Assembly: GCA_028752905.1 (NCBI GenBank)
Contig: JAQNBH010000003.1
Coordinates: 25,607,989-25,671,988 of the forward strand
Reading direction: 5' to 3'
Length of the DNA: 64,000 bases
Source: Cladorhizidae sp. MBARI D1340-BT2
Taxonomy: Eukaryota; Porifera; Demospongiae; Poecilosclerida; Cladorhizidae
The position numbers and the translations under genes are program-made. This document shows, in pieces, positions 52,601-64,000 of this stretch (the first letter of the stretch is position 1; each line of letters starts with the position of its first letter). Below the pieces are notes generated by a model. The model ran no database searches, was not told where the DNA came from, and saw only the letters and a list, made by a program, of their open reading frames with translations.

Positions 52601-54038
52601 AAAATCACAAACCTTACCACTTCAAATCACCATAACTTGCTAATACTTAGAGTACTCAAAATTTTGGCACGTACAAAAGATAGATAATTAGAAGGGCTAT
52701 CCGATAATATAAAAATTATCTTTTTTGGGTAAAGTGTATAATAGTTATGAGCTTCACGGCAAAAAAACAAGATTTTCGGGGGGAAAATGAGAAACATATA
52801 GACCAAATTAGGGCAAATATCAAGAACATGTTTAGCATCAAGTAAGAGTACAATTCATAACTGCCCTAATTAACAAGACCAAAGTCCCAGATTTTGTCAA
52901 CTGATAGAGAAGGCCCTTATCTGCAACATGTGAACAGATTATCAATAAATGTAGTGGTTTTTCACTGGCAGGCCACCGCTTTGGCAACTGGAAAACGCCA
53001 GGAAAAATCACAAACCTTACCACTTCAAATCACCATAACTTGCTAATACTTAGAGTACTCAAAATTTTGACAAGTACAAAAGATAGATAATCAGAAGGGC
53101 TATCCGATGATATAAAAATTATCTTTTTTGGGTAAAGTGTAGAAAAGTTATGAGCTTCACGGCAAAAAAACAAGATTTTCGGGGGGAAAATGAGAAACAT
53201 ATAGACCAAATTAGGGCAAATATCAAGAACATGTTTAGCATCAAGTAAGAGTACAATTCATAACTGCCCTAATTAACAAGACCAAAGTCCCAGATTTTGT
53301 CAACTGATAGAGAAGGCCCTTATCTGCAAAATGTGAACAGATTATCAATAAATGTAGTGGTTTTTCACTGGCAGGCCACCGCTTTGGCAACTGGAAAACG
53401 CCAGGAAAAATCACAAACCTTACCACTTCAAATCACCATAACTTGCTAATACTTAGAGTACTCAAAATTTTGGCACGTACAAAAGATAGATAATTAGAAG
53501 GGCTATCCGATAATATAAAAATTATCTTTTTTGGGTAAAGTGTAGAATAGTTATGAGCTTCACGGCAAAAAAACAAGATTTTCGGGGGGAAAATGAGAAA
53601 CATATAGACCAAATTAGGGCAAATATCAAGAACATGTTTAGCATCAAGTAAGAGTACAATTCATAACTGCCCTAATTAACAAGACCAAAGTCCCAGATTT
53701 TGTCAACTGATAGAGAAGGCCCTTATCTGCAAAATGTGAACAGATTATCAATAAATGTAGTGGTTTTTCACTGGCAGGCCACCGCTTTGGCAACTGGAAA
53801 ACGCCAGGAAAAATCACAAACCTTACCACTTCAAATCACCATAACTTCCTAATACTTAGAGTACTCAAAATTTTGGCACGTACAAAAGACAGATAATTAG
53901 AAGGGCTATCCGGTGATATTAACATTATCTTTTTTAGGTAAAGTATAGAAAAGTTATGAGCTTCACGGCAAAAAAACAAGATTTTCGGGGGGGAAATGAG
54001 AAACATATAGACCAAATTAGGGCAAATATCAAGAACAT
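49606..54038. repeat. 11-monomer HOR, copy 3
   Basis: Monomers at 49606, 50009, 50412, 50815, 51218, 51621, 52024, 52427, 52830, 53233 and 53636 follow the same class order as the 43158 copy, including the seven-G V-a at 51621 and z1 at 51218 and 52427. The block is exactly 4433 bp. I noticed no private substitution. Confidence 0.92.
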
Positions 54039-55247
54039 GTTTAGCATCAAGTAAGAGTACAATTCATAACTGCCCTAATTAACAAGACCAAAGTCCCAGA
54101 TTTTGTCAACTGATAGAGAAGGCCCTTATCTGCAACATGTGAACAGATTATCAATAAATGTAGTGGTTTTTCACTGGCAGGCCACCGCTTTGGCAACTGG
54201 AAAACGCCAGGAAAAATCACAAACCTTACCACTTCAAATCACCATAACTTGCTAATACTTAGAGTACTCAAAATTTTGACAAGTACAAAAGATAGATAAT
54301 CAGAAGGGCTATCCGATGATATAAAAATTATCTTTTTTGGGTAAAGTGTAGAAAAGTTATGAGCTTCACGGCAAAAAAACAAGATTTTCGGGGGGAAAAT
54401 GAGAAACATATAGACCAAATTAGGGCAAATATCAAGAACATGTTTAGCATCAAGTAAGAGTACAATTCATAACTGCCCTAATTAACAAGACCAAAGTCCC
54501 AGATTTTGTCAACTGATAGAGAAGGCCCTTATCTGCAAAATGTGAACAGATTATCAATAAATGTAGTGGTTTTTCACTGGCAGGCCACCGCTTTGGCAAC
54601 TGGAAAACGCCAGGAAAAATCACAAACCTTACCACTTCAAATCACCATAACTTGCTAATACTTAGAGTACTCAAAATTTTGGCACGTACAAAAGATAGAT
54701 AATTAGAAGGGCTATCCGATAATATAAAAATTATCTTTTTTGGGTAAAGTGTAGAATAGTTATGAGCTTCACGGCAAAAAAACAAGATTTTCGGGGGGAA
54801 AATGAGAAACATATAGACCAAATTAGGGCAAATATCAAGAACATGTTTAGCATCAAGTAAGAGTACAATTCATAACTGCCCTAATTAACAAGACCAAAGT
54901 CCCAGATTTTGTCAACTGATAGAGAAGGCCCTTATCTGCAAAATGTGAACAGATTATCAATAAATGTAGTGGTTTTTCACTGGCAGGCCACCGCTTTGGC
55001 AACTGGAAAACGCCAGGAAAAATCACAAACCTTACCACTTCAAATCACCATAACTTCCTAATACTTAGAGTACTCAAAATTTTGGCACGTACAAAAGACA
55101 GATAATTAGAAGGGCTATCCGGTGATATTAACATTATCTTTTTTAGGTAAAGTATAGAAAAGTTATGAGCTTCACGGCAAAAAAACAAGATTTTCGGGGG
55201 GGAAATGAGAAACATATAGACCAAATTAGGGCAAATATCAAGAACAT
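54039..55247. repeat. Extra V-a, F-z2, F-e trimer
   Basis: Monomers 54039 V-a, 54442 F-z2 and 54845 F-e repeat the trimer immediately before them (52830-54038) with the same 1209-bp length. It is a simple tandem duplication of the last module of the 11-mer. Confidence 0.9.
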
Positions 55248-58200
55248 GTTTAGCATCAAGTAAGAGTACAATTCATAACTGCCCTAATTAACAAGACCAA
55301 AGTCCCAGATTTTGTCAACTGATAGAGAAGGCCCTTATCTGCAACATGTGAACAGATTATCAATAAATGTAGTGGTTTTTCACTGGCAGGCCACCGCTTT
55401 GGCAACTGGAAAACGCCAGGAAAAATCACAAACCTTACCACTTCAAATCACCATAACTTGCTAATACTTAGAGTACTCAAAATTTTGACAAGTACAAAAG
55501 ATAGATAATCAGAAGGGCTATCCGATGATATAAAAATTATCTTTTTTGGGTAAAGTGTAGAAAAGTTATGAGCTTCACGGCAAAAAAACAAGATTTTCGG
55601 GGGGAAAATGAGAAACATATAGACCAAATTAGGGCAAATATCAAGAACATGTTTAGCATCAAGTAAGAGTACAATTCATAACTGCCCTAATTAACAAGAC
55701 CAAAGTCCCAGATTTTGTCAACTGATAGAGAAGGCCCTTATCTGCAAAATGTGAACAGATTATCAATAAATGTAGTGGTTTTTCACTGGCAGGCCACCGC
55801 TTTGGCAACTGGAAAACGCCAGGAAAAATCACAAACCTTACCACTTCAAATCACCATAACTTCCTAATACTTAGAGTACTCAAAATTTTGGCACGTACAA
55901 AAGACAGATGATTAGAAGGGCTATCCGGTGATATTAAAATTATCTTTTTTGGGTAAAGTATAGAAAAGTTATGAGCTTCACGGCAAAAAAACAAGATTTT
56001 CGGGGGGAAAATGAGAAACATATAGACCAAATTAGGGCAAATATCAAGAACATGTTTAGCATCAAGTAAGAGTACAATTCATAACTGCCCTAATTAACAA
56101 GACCAAAGTCCCAGATTTTGTCAACTGATAGAGAAGGCCCTTATCTGCAAAATATGAACAGATTATCAATAAATGTAGTGGTTTTTCACTGGCAGGCCAC
56201 CGCTTTGGCAACTGGAAAACGCCAGGAAAAATCACAAACATTACCACTTCAAATCACCATAACTTACTAATACTTAGAGTACTCAAAATTTTGGCACGTA
56301 CAAAAGACAGATGATTAGAAGGGCTATCCGGTGATATTAAAATTATCTTTTTTGGGTAAAGTATAGAAAAGTTATGAGCTTCACGGCAAAAAAACAAGAT
56401 TTTCGGGGGGGAAATGAGAAACATATAGACCAAATTAGGGCAAATATCAAGAACATGTTTAGCATCAAGTAAGAGTACAATTCATAACTGCCCTAATTAA
56501 CAAGACCAAAGTCCCAGATTTTGTCAACTGATAGAGAAGGCCCTTATCTGCAAAATGTGAACAGATTATCAATAAATGTAGTGGTTTTTCACTGGCAGGC
56601 CACCGCTTTGGCAACTGGAAAACGCCAGGAAAAATCACAAACCTTACCACTTCAAATCACCATAACTTGCTAATACTTAGAGTACTCAAAATTTTGACAA
56701 GTACAAAAGATAGATAATCAGAAGGGCTATCCGATGATATAAAAATTATCTTTTTTGGGTAAAGTGTAGAAAAGTTATGAGCTTCACGGCAAAAAAACAA
56801 GATTTTCGGGGGGAAAATGAGAAACATATAGACCAAATTAGGGCAAATATCAAGAACATGTTTAGCATCAAGTAAGAGTACAATTCATAACTGCCCTAAT
56901 TAACAAGACCAAAGTCCCAGATTTTGTCAACTGATAGAGAAGGCCCTTATCTGCAAAATGTGAACAGATTATCAATAAATGTAGTGGTTTTTCACTGGCA
57001 GGCCACCGCTTTGGCAACTGGAAAACGCCAGGAAAAATCACAAACCTTACCACTTCAAATCACCATAACTTGCTAATACTTAGAGTACTCAAAATTTTGG
57101 CACGTACAAAAGATAGATAATTAGAAGGGCTATCCGATAATATAAAAATTATCTTTTTTGGGTAAAGTGTATAATAGTTATGAGCTTCACGGCAAAAAAA
57201 CAAGATTTTCGGGGGGAAAATGAGAAACATATAGACCAAATTAGGGCAAATATCAAGAACATGTTTAGCATCAAGTAAGAGTACAATTCATAACTGCCCT
57301 AATTAACAAGACCAAAGTCCCAGATTTTGTCAACTGATAGAGAAGGCCCTTATCTGCAACATGTGAACAGATTATCAATAAATGTAGTGGTTTTTCACTG
57401 GCAGGCCACCGCTTTGGCAACTGGAAAACGCCAGGAAAAATCACAAACCTTACCACTTCAAATCACCATAACTTGCTAATACTTAGAGTACTCAAAATTT
57501 TGACAAGTACAAAAGATAGATAATCAGAAGGGCTATCCGATGATATAAAAATTATCTTTTTTGGGTAAAGTGTAGAAAAGTTATGAGCTTCACGGCAAAA
57601 AAACAAGATTTTCGGGGGGGAAATGAGAAACATATAGACCAAATTAGGGCAAATATCAAGAACATGTTTAGCATCAAGTAAGAGTACAATTCATAACTGC
57701 CCTAATTAACAAGACCAAAGTCCCAGATTTTGTCAACTGATAGAGAAGGCCCTTATCTGCAAAATGTGAACAGATTATCAATAAATGTAGTGGTTTTTCA
57801 CTGGCAGGCCACCGCTTTGGCAACTGGAAAACGCCAGGAAAAATCACAAACCTTACCACTTCAAATCACCATAACTTGCTAATACTTAGAGTACTCAAAA
57901 TTTTGACAAGTACAAAAGATAGATAATCAGAAGGGCTATCCGATGATATAAAAATTATCTTTTTTGGGTAAAGTGTAGAAAAGTTATGAGCTTCACGGCA
58001 AAAAAACAAGATTTTCGGGGGGAAAATGAGAAACATATAGACCAAATTAGGGCAAATATCAAGAACATGTTTAGCATCAAGTAAGAGTACAATTCATAAC
58101 TGCCCTAATTAACAAGACCAAAGTCCCAGATTTTGTCAACTGATAGAGAAGGCCCTTATCTGCAAAATGTGAACAGATTATCAATAAATGTAGTGGTTTT

Positions 58201-59680
58201 TCACTGGCAGGCCACCGCTTTGGCAACTGGAAAACGCCAGGAAAAATCACAAACCTTACCACTTCAAATCACCATAACTTGCTAATACTTAGAGTACTCA
58301 AAATTTTGGCACGTACAAAAGATAGATAATTAGAAGGGCTATCCGATAATATAAAAATTATCTTTTTTGGGTAAAGTGTATAATAGTTATGAGCTTCACG
58401 GCAAAAAAACAAGATTTTCGGGGGGAAAATGAGAAACATATAGACCAAATTAGGGCAAATATCAAGAACATGTTTAGCATCAAGTAAGAGTACAATTCAT
58501 AACTGCCCTAATTAACAAGACCAAAGTCCCAGATTTTGTCAACTGATAGAGAAGGCCCTTATCTGCAACATGTGAACAGATTATCAATAAATGTAGTGGT
58601 TTTTCACTGGCAGGCCACCGCTTTGGCAACTGGAAAACGCCAGGAAAAATCACAAACCTTACCACTTCAAATCACCATAACTTGCTAATACTTAGAGTAC
58701 TCAAAATTTTGACAAGTACAAAAGATAGATAATCAGAAGGGCTATCCGATGATATAAAAATTATCTTTTTTGGGTAAAGTGTAGAAAAGTTATGAGCTTC
58801 ACGGCAAAAAAACAAGATTTTCGGGGGGAAAATGAGAAACATATAGACCAAATTAGGGCAAATATCAAGAACATGTTTAGCATCAAGTAAGAGTACAATT
58901 CATAACTGCCCTAATTAACAAGACCAAAGTCCCAGATTTTGTCAACTGATAGAGAAGGCCCTTATCTGCAAAATGTGAACAGATTATCAATAAATGTAGT
59001 GGTTTTTCACTGGCAGGCCACCGCTTTGGCAACTGGAAAACGCCAGGAAAAATCACAAACCTTACCACTTCAAATCACCATAACTTGCTAATACTTAGAG
59101 TACTCAAAATTTTGGCACGTACAAAAGATAGATAATTAGAAGGGCTATCCGATAATATAAAAATTATCTTTTTTGGGTAAAGTGTAGAATAGTTATGAGC
59201 TTCACGGCAAAAAAACAAGATTTTCGGGGGGAAAATGAGAAACATATAGACCAAATTAGGGCAAATATCAAGAACATGTTTAGCATCAAGTAAGAGTACA
59301 ATTCATAACTGCCCTAATTAACAAGACCAAAGTCCCAGATTTTGTCAACTGATAGAGAAGGCCCTTATCTGCAAAATGTGAACAGATTATCAATAAATGT
59401 AGTGGTTTTTCACTGGCAGGCCACCGCTTTGGCAACTGGAAAACGCCAGGAAAAATCACAAACCTTACCACTTCAAATCACCATAACTTCCTAATACTTA
59501 GAGTACTCAAAATTTTGGCACGTACAAAAGACAGATAATTAGAAGGGCTATCCGGTGATATTAACATTATCTTTTTTAGGTAAAGTATAGAAAAGTTATG
59601 AGCTTCACGGCAAAAAAACAAGATTTTCGGGGGGGAAATGAGAAACATATAGACCAAATTAGGGCAAATATCAAGAACAT
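55248..59680. repeat. 11-monomer HOR, copy 4
   Basis: Monomers at 55248, 55651, 56054, 56457, 56860, 57263, 57666, 58069, 58472, 58875 and 59278 follow the standard class order over 4433 bp. The one private change I saw is in the Y-b monomer, AACATTACC near 56240, where other copies of this monomer have AACCTTACC. Confidence 0.92.
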
Positions 59681-60485
59681 GTTTAGCATCAAGTAAGAGT
59701 ACAATTCATAACTGCCCTAATTAACAAGACCAAAGTCCCAGATTTTGTCAACTGATAGAGAAGGCCCTTATCTGCAACATGTGAACAGATTATCAATAAA
59801 TGTAGTGGTTTTTCACTGGCAGGCCACCGCTTTGGCAACTGGAAAACGCCAGGAAAAATCACAAACCTTACCACTTCAAATCACCATAACTTGCTAATAC
59901 TTAGAGTACTCAAAATTTTGACAAGTACAAAAGATAGATAATCAGAAGGGCTATCCGATGATATAAAAATTATCTTTTTTGGGTAAAGTGTAGAAAAGTT
60001 ATGAGCTTCACGGCAAAAAAACAAGATTTTCGGGGGGAAAATGAGAAACATATAGACCAAATTAGGGCAAATATCAAGAACATGTTTAGCATCAAGTAAG
60101 AGTACAATTCATAACTGCCCTAATTAACAAGACCAAAGTCCCAGATTTTGTCAACTGATAGAGAAGGCCCTTATCTGCAAAATGTGAACAGATTATCAAT
60201 AAATGTAGTGGTTTTTCACTGGCAGGCCACCGCTTTGGCAACTGGAAAACGCCAGGAAAAATCACAAACCTTACCACTTCAAATCACCATAACTTCCTAA
60301 TACTTAGAGTACTCAAAATTTTGGCACGTACAAAAGACAGATAATTAGAAGGGCTATCCGGTGATATTAACATTATCTTTTTTAGGTAAAGTATAGAAAA
60401 GTTATGAGCTTCACGGCAAAAAAACAAGATTTTCGGGGGGAAATGAGAAACATATAGACCAAATTAGGGCAAATATCAAGAACAT
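59681..60485. repeat. Decayed end of the 11-mer domain (dimer V-a, F-e)
   Basis: Monomer 59681 is V-a. Monomer 60084 is F-e with only six G (402 bp). Compared with the V-a, F-z2, F-e trimer, the z2 monomer is missing. The regular 11-mer order stops here and is not seen again in the window. Confidence 0.8.
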
Positions 60486-63309
60486 GTTTAGCATCAAGTA
60501 AGAGTACAATTCATAACTGCCCTAATTAACAAGACCAAAGTCCCAGATTTTGTCAACTGATAGAGAAGGCCCTTATCTGCAACATGTGAACAGATTATCA
60601 ATAAATGTAGTGGTTTTTCACTGGCAGGCCACCGCTTTGGCAACTGGAAAACGCCAGGAAAAATCACAAACCTTACCACTTCAAATCACCATAACTTGCT
60701 AATACTTAGAGTACTCAAAATTTTGACAAGTACAAAAGATAGATAATCAGAAGGGCTATCCGATGATATAAAAATTATCTTTTTTGGGTAAAGTGTAGAA
60801 TAGTTATGAGCTTCACGGCAAAAAAACAAGATTTTCGGGGGGAAAATGAGAAACATATAGACCAAATTAGGGCAAATATCAAGAACATGTTTAGCATCAA
60901 GTAAGAGTACAATTCATAACTGCCCTAATTAACAAGACCAAAGTCCCAGATTTTGTCAACTGATAGAGAAGGCCCTTATCTGCAACATGTGAACAGATTA
61001 TCAATAAATGTAGTGGTTTTTCACTGGCAGGCCACCGCTTTGGCAACTGGAAAACGCCAGGAAAAATCACAAACCTTACCACTTCAAATCACCATAACTT
61101 CCTAATACTTAGAGTACTCAAAATTTTGGCACGTACAAAAGACAGATGATTAGAGGGGCTATCCGGTGATATTAAAATTATCTTTTTTGGGTAAAGTATA
61201 GAAAAGTTATGAGCTTCACGGCAAAAAAACAAGATTTTCGGGGGGAAAATGAGAAACATATAGACCAAATTAGGGCAAATATCAAGAACATGTTTAGCAT
61301 CAAGTAAGAGTACAATTCATAACTGCCCTAATTAACAAGACCAAAGTCCCAGATTTTGTCAACTGATAGAGAAGGCCCTTATCTGCAAAATATGAACAGA
61401 TTATCAATAAATGTAGTGGTTTTTCACTGGCAGGCCACCGCTTTGGCAACTGGAAAACGCCAGGAAAAATCACAAACCTTACCACTTCAAATCACCATAA
61501 CTTACTAATACTTAGAGTACTCAAAATTTTGGCACGTACAAAAGACAGATGATTAGAAGGGCTATCCGGTGATATTAAAATTATCTTTTTTAGGTAAAGT
61601 ATAGAAAAGTTATGAGCTTCACGGCAAAAAAACAAGATTTTCGGGGGGGAAATGAGAAACATATAGACCAAATTAGGGCAAATATCAAGAACATGTTTAG
61701 CATCAAGTAAGAGTACAATTCATAACTGCCCTAATTAACAAGACCAAAGTCCCAGATTTTGTCAACTGATAGAGAAGGCCCTTATCTGCAACATGTGAAC
61801 AGATTATCAATAAATGTAGTGGTTTTTCACTGGCAGGCCACCGCTTTGGCAACTGGAAAACGCCAGGAAAAATCACAAACCTTACCACTTCAAATCACCA
61901 TAACTTGCTAATACTTAGAGTACTCAAAATTTTGGCACGTACAAAAGATAGATAATTAGAAGGGCTATCCGATAATATAAAAAATATCTTTTTTGGGTAA
62001 AGTGTAGAATAGTTATGAGCTTCACGGCAAAAAAACAAGATTTTCTGGGGGAAAATGAGAAACATATAGACCAAATTAGGGCAAATATCAAGAACATGTT
62101 TAGCATCAAGTAAGAGTACAATTCATAACTGCCCTAATTAACAAGACCAAAGTCCCAGATTTTGTCAACTGATAGAGAAGGCCCTTATCTGCAAAATGTG
62201 AACAGATTATCAATAAATGTAGTGGTTTTTTACTGGCAGGCCACCGCTTTGGCAACTGGAAAACGCCAGGAAAAATCACAAACCTTACCACTTCAAATCA
62301 CCATAACTTACTAATACTTAGAGTACTCAAAATTTTGGCACGTACAAAAGACAGATGATTAGAAGGGCTATCCGGTGATATTAAAATTATCTTTTTTGGG
62401 TAAAGTATAGAAAAGTTATGAGCTTCACGGCAAAAAAAACAAGATTTACGGGGGGGAAATGAGAAACATATAGACCAAATTAGGGCAAATATCAAGAACA
62501 TGTTTAGCATCAAGTAAGAGTACAATTCATAACTGCCCTAATTAACAAGACCAAAGTCCCAGATTTTGTCAACTGATAGAGAAGGCCCTTATCTGCAAAA
62601 TGTGAACAGATTATCAATAAATGTAGTGGTTTTTCACTGGCAGGCCACCGCTTTGGCAACTGGAAAACGCCAGGAAAAATCACAAACCTTACCACTTCAA
62701 ATCACCATAACTTCCTAATACTTAGAGTACTCAAAATTTTGGCACGTACAAAAGACAGATGATTAGAAGGGCTATCCGGTGATATTAAAATTATCTTTTT
62801 TGGGTAAAGTATAGAAAAGTTATGAGCTTCACGGCAAAAAAAACAAGATTTACGGGGGGGGAAATGAGAAACATATAGACCAAATTAGGGCAAATATCAA
62901 GAACATGTTTAGCATCAAGTAAGAGTACAATTCATAACTGCCCTAATTAACAAGACCAAAGTCCCAGATTTTGTCAACTGATAGAGAAGGCCCTTATCTG
63001 CAAAATGTGAACAGATTATCAATAAATGTAGTGGTTTTTCACTGGCAGGCCACCGCTTTGGCAACTGGAAAACGCCAGGAAAAATCACAAACCTTACCAC
63101 TTCAAATCACCATAACTTCCTAATACTTAGAGTACTCAAAATTTTGGCACGTACAAAAGAGAGATAATTAGAAGGGCTATCCGGTGATATTAACATTATC
63201 TTTTTTAGGTAAAGTATAGAAAAGTTATGAGCTTCACGGCAAAAAAACAAGATTTTCGGGGGGGAAATGAGAAACATATAGACCAAATTAGGGCAAATAT
63301 CAAGAACAT
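60486..63309. repeat. 7-monomer block of mixed classes
   Basis: Monomers: 60486 V-a with GTGTAGAATAG, 60889 V with a b2 tail (private AGAGGGGC), 61292 Y-b with AGGTAAAG of class e, 61695 V with a d-like tail (AAAAATATC, TTTTCTGGGGG), 62098 F with CTTAC and GATTTACGGG, 62502 F-m with eight G, 62907 F-e with GAGAGATAATTAG. The V-a/V-b pair at 60486 recurs at 63310, which suggests a 7-mer period of 2824 bp. Several markers match the first 15 kb and not the 11-mer domain. Confidence 0.75.
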
Positions 63310-64000
63310 GTTTAGCATCAAGTAAGAGTACAATTCATAACTGCCCTAATTAACAAGACCAAAGTCCCAGATTTTGTCAACTGATAGAGAAGGCCCTTAT
63401 CTGCAACATGTGAACAGATTATCAATAAATGTAGTGGTTTTTCACTGGCAGGCCACCGCTTTGGCAACTGGAAAACGCCAGGAAAAATCACAAACCTTAC
63501 CACTTCAAATCACCATAACTTGCTAATACTTAGAGTACTCAAAATTTTGACAAGTACAAAAGATAGATAATCAGAAGGGCTATCCGATGATATAAAAATT
63601 ATCTTTTTTGGGTAAAGTGTAGAATAGTTATGAGCTTCACGGCAAAAAAACAAGATTTTCGGGGGGAAAATGAGAAACATATAGACCAAATTAGGGCAAA
63701 TATCAAGAACATGTTTAGCATCAAGTAAGAGTACAATTCATAACTGCCCTAATTAACAAGACCAAAGTCCCAGATTTTGTCAACTGATAGAGAAGGCCCT
63801 TATCTGCAACATGTGAACAGATTATCAATAAATGTAGTGGTTTTTCACTGGCAGGCCACCGCTTTGGCAACTGGAAAACGCCAGGAAAAATCACAAACCT
63901 TACCACTTCAAATCACCATAACTTCCTAATACTTAGAGTACTCAAAATTTTGGCACGTACAAAAGACAGATGATTAGAAGGGCTATCCGGTGATATTAAA
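63310..64000. repeat. Start of the next 7-mer copy, cut by the window edge
   Basis: Monomer 63310 is V-a with GTGTAGAATAG, as at 60486. The last monomer, 63713-64000, is V with CTTCC and a b-type tail, as at 60889, truncated after 288 bases by the end of the window. The array therefore continues to the right. Confidence 0.75.

Larger units (their letters stand above)
1..64000. repeat. Tandem satellite array, ~403-bp monomer, 158 full copies plus one partial
   Basis: The start motif GTTTAGCATC recurs at 1, 404, 807, 1212, 1615, 2020 and so on to 63713, always on the same strand and 402-405 bases apart (mean about 403.2). There is no inversion, no insertion and no non-satellite stretch. Copies differ mainly at offsets 206-360 and in the lengths of one A-run and one G-run. 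Superimposed on the monomer are longer periods of 8, 6, 4, 5 and 11 monomers. Such nested structure over at least 64 kb is characteristic of eukaryotic centromeric or pericentromeric satellites; that location is an inference. Both window edges lie inside the array, so its full size is unknown. I do not recognise the family. Confidence 0.99.

Overview
The whole 64,000-base window is one uninterrupted tandem satellite-DNA array. It holds 158 complete head-to-tail copies and one truncated copy (63713-64000) of a monomer that is 403 bp in most copies (range 402-405), all in the same orientation. One monomer counted by hand (1-403) is about 36% G+C. I see no gene, RNA gene, transposon, CRISPR array or non-satellite spacer. 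An array this size with nested higher-order repeats (HORs) is typical of eukaryotic centromeric or pericentromeric heterochromatin. The species cannot be named from the sequence, and I do not recognise the monomer. It is not alpha satellite (171 bp), mouse major or minor satellite, Arabidopsis CEN180, or maize/rice CentC/CentO by length.

Monomer anatomy (offsets from GTTTAGCATC at base 1): offsets about 1-205 and 361-403 are nearly invariant. Offsets about 206-360 carry most of the variation. I use the following notation. Core classes (offsets 95-103): V = CAACATGTG, F = CAAAATGTG, Y = CAAAATATG; prefix G = ATCCCAAAC and K = AACTTTACC near offset 180-192. Tail classes: a = TTTTGACAAG with GATAATCAG; b = GATGATTAG with GTATAG (b2 = CTTCC and six G; Y-b = CTTAC); c = AACTTTTTGGGG with nine A; d = AAAAATATC; e = AACATTATC with AGGTAAAG (e' adds CATAATTTTGG); t = GATTAACGGG; i = GATTTACGGG with GATAATTAG; h = CAAACTTTTGG; k = ATAAGTTCC; m = CTTCC with GATTTACGGG; z = CGATAATATAAAAATT (z1 GTGTATAATAG, z2 GTGTAGAATAG, z3 with AGCGTACTC).

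Layout. 1-6456: two 8-monomer HOR copies that look identical by eye (3228 bp each). 6457-9277: a related 4-mer, doubled with one monomer lost. 9278-16540: a mixed domain of 6-mer and 4-mer blocks rich in G and K cores. 16541-27834: irregular 4-, 8- and 12-monomer blocks. 27835-34288: a second pair of eye-identical 8-mers (3227 bp each). 34289-38723: three shortened versions of one inferred 5-mer, each explained by a different fusion monomer. 38724-59680: the most regular part, four copies of an 11-mer HOR (4433-4434 bp) with two partial blocks (5-mer and 3-mer) between them. 59681-64000: breakdown of the 11-mer and return of variants otherwise seen only in the first 15 kb.

Nothing here acts as a gene set. 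The biology is that of a homogenising satellite: unequal exchange or similar copying duplicates HOR blocks, fuses neighbouring monomers and swaps tail types. The repeated minus-strand open frames (61, 65, 75 and one of 123 codons) begin mostly at GTG or TTG. They change mainly at amino-acid-altering sites, so I treat them as by-products of the repeat.
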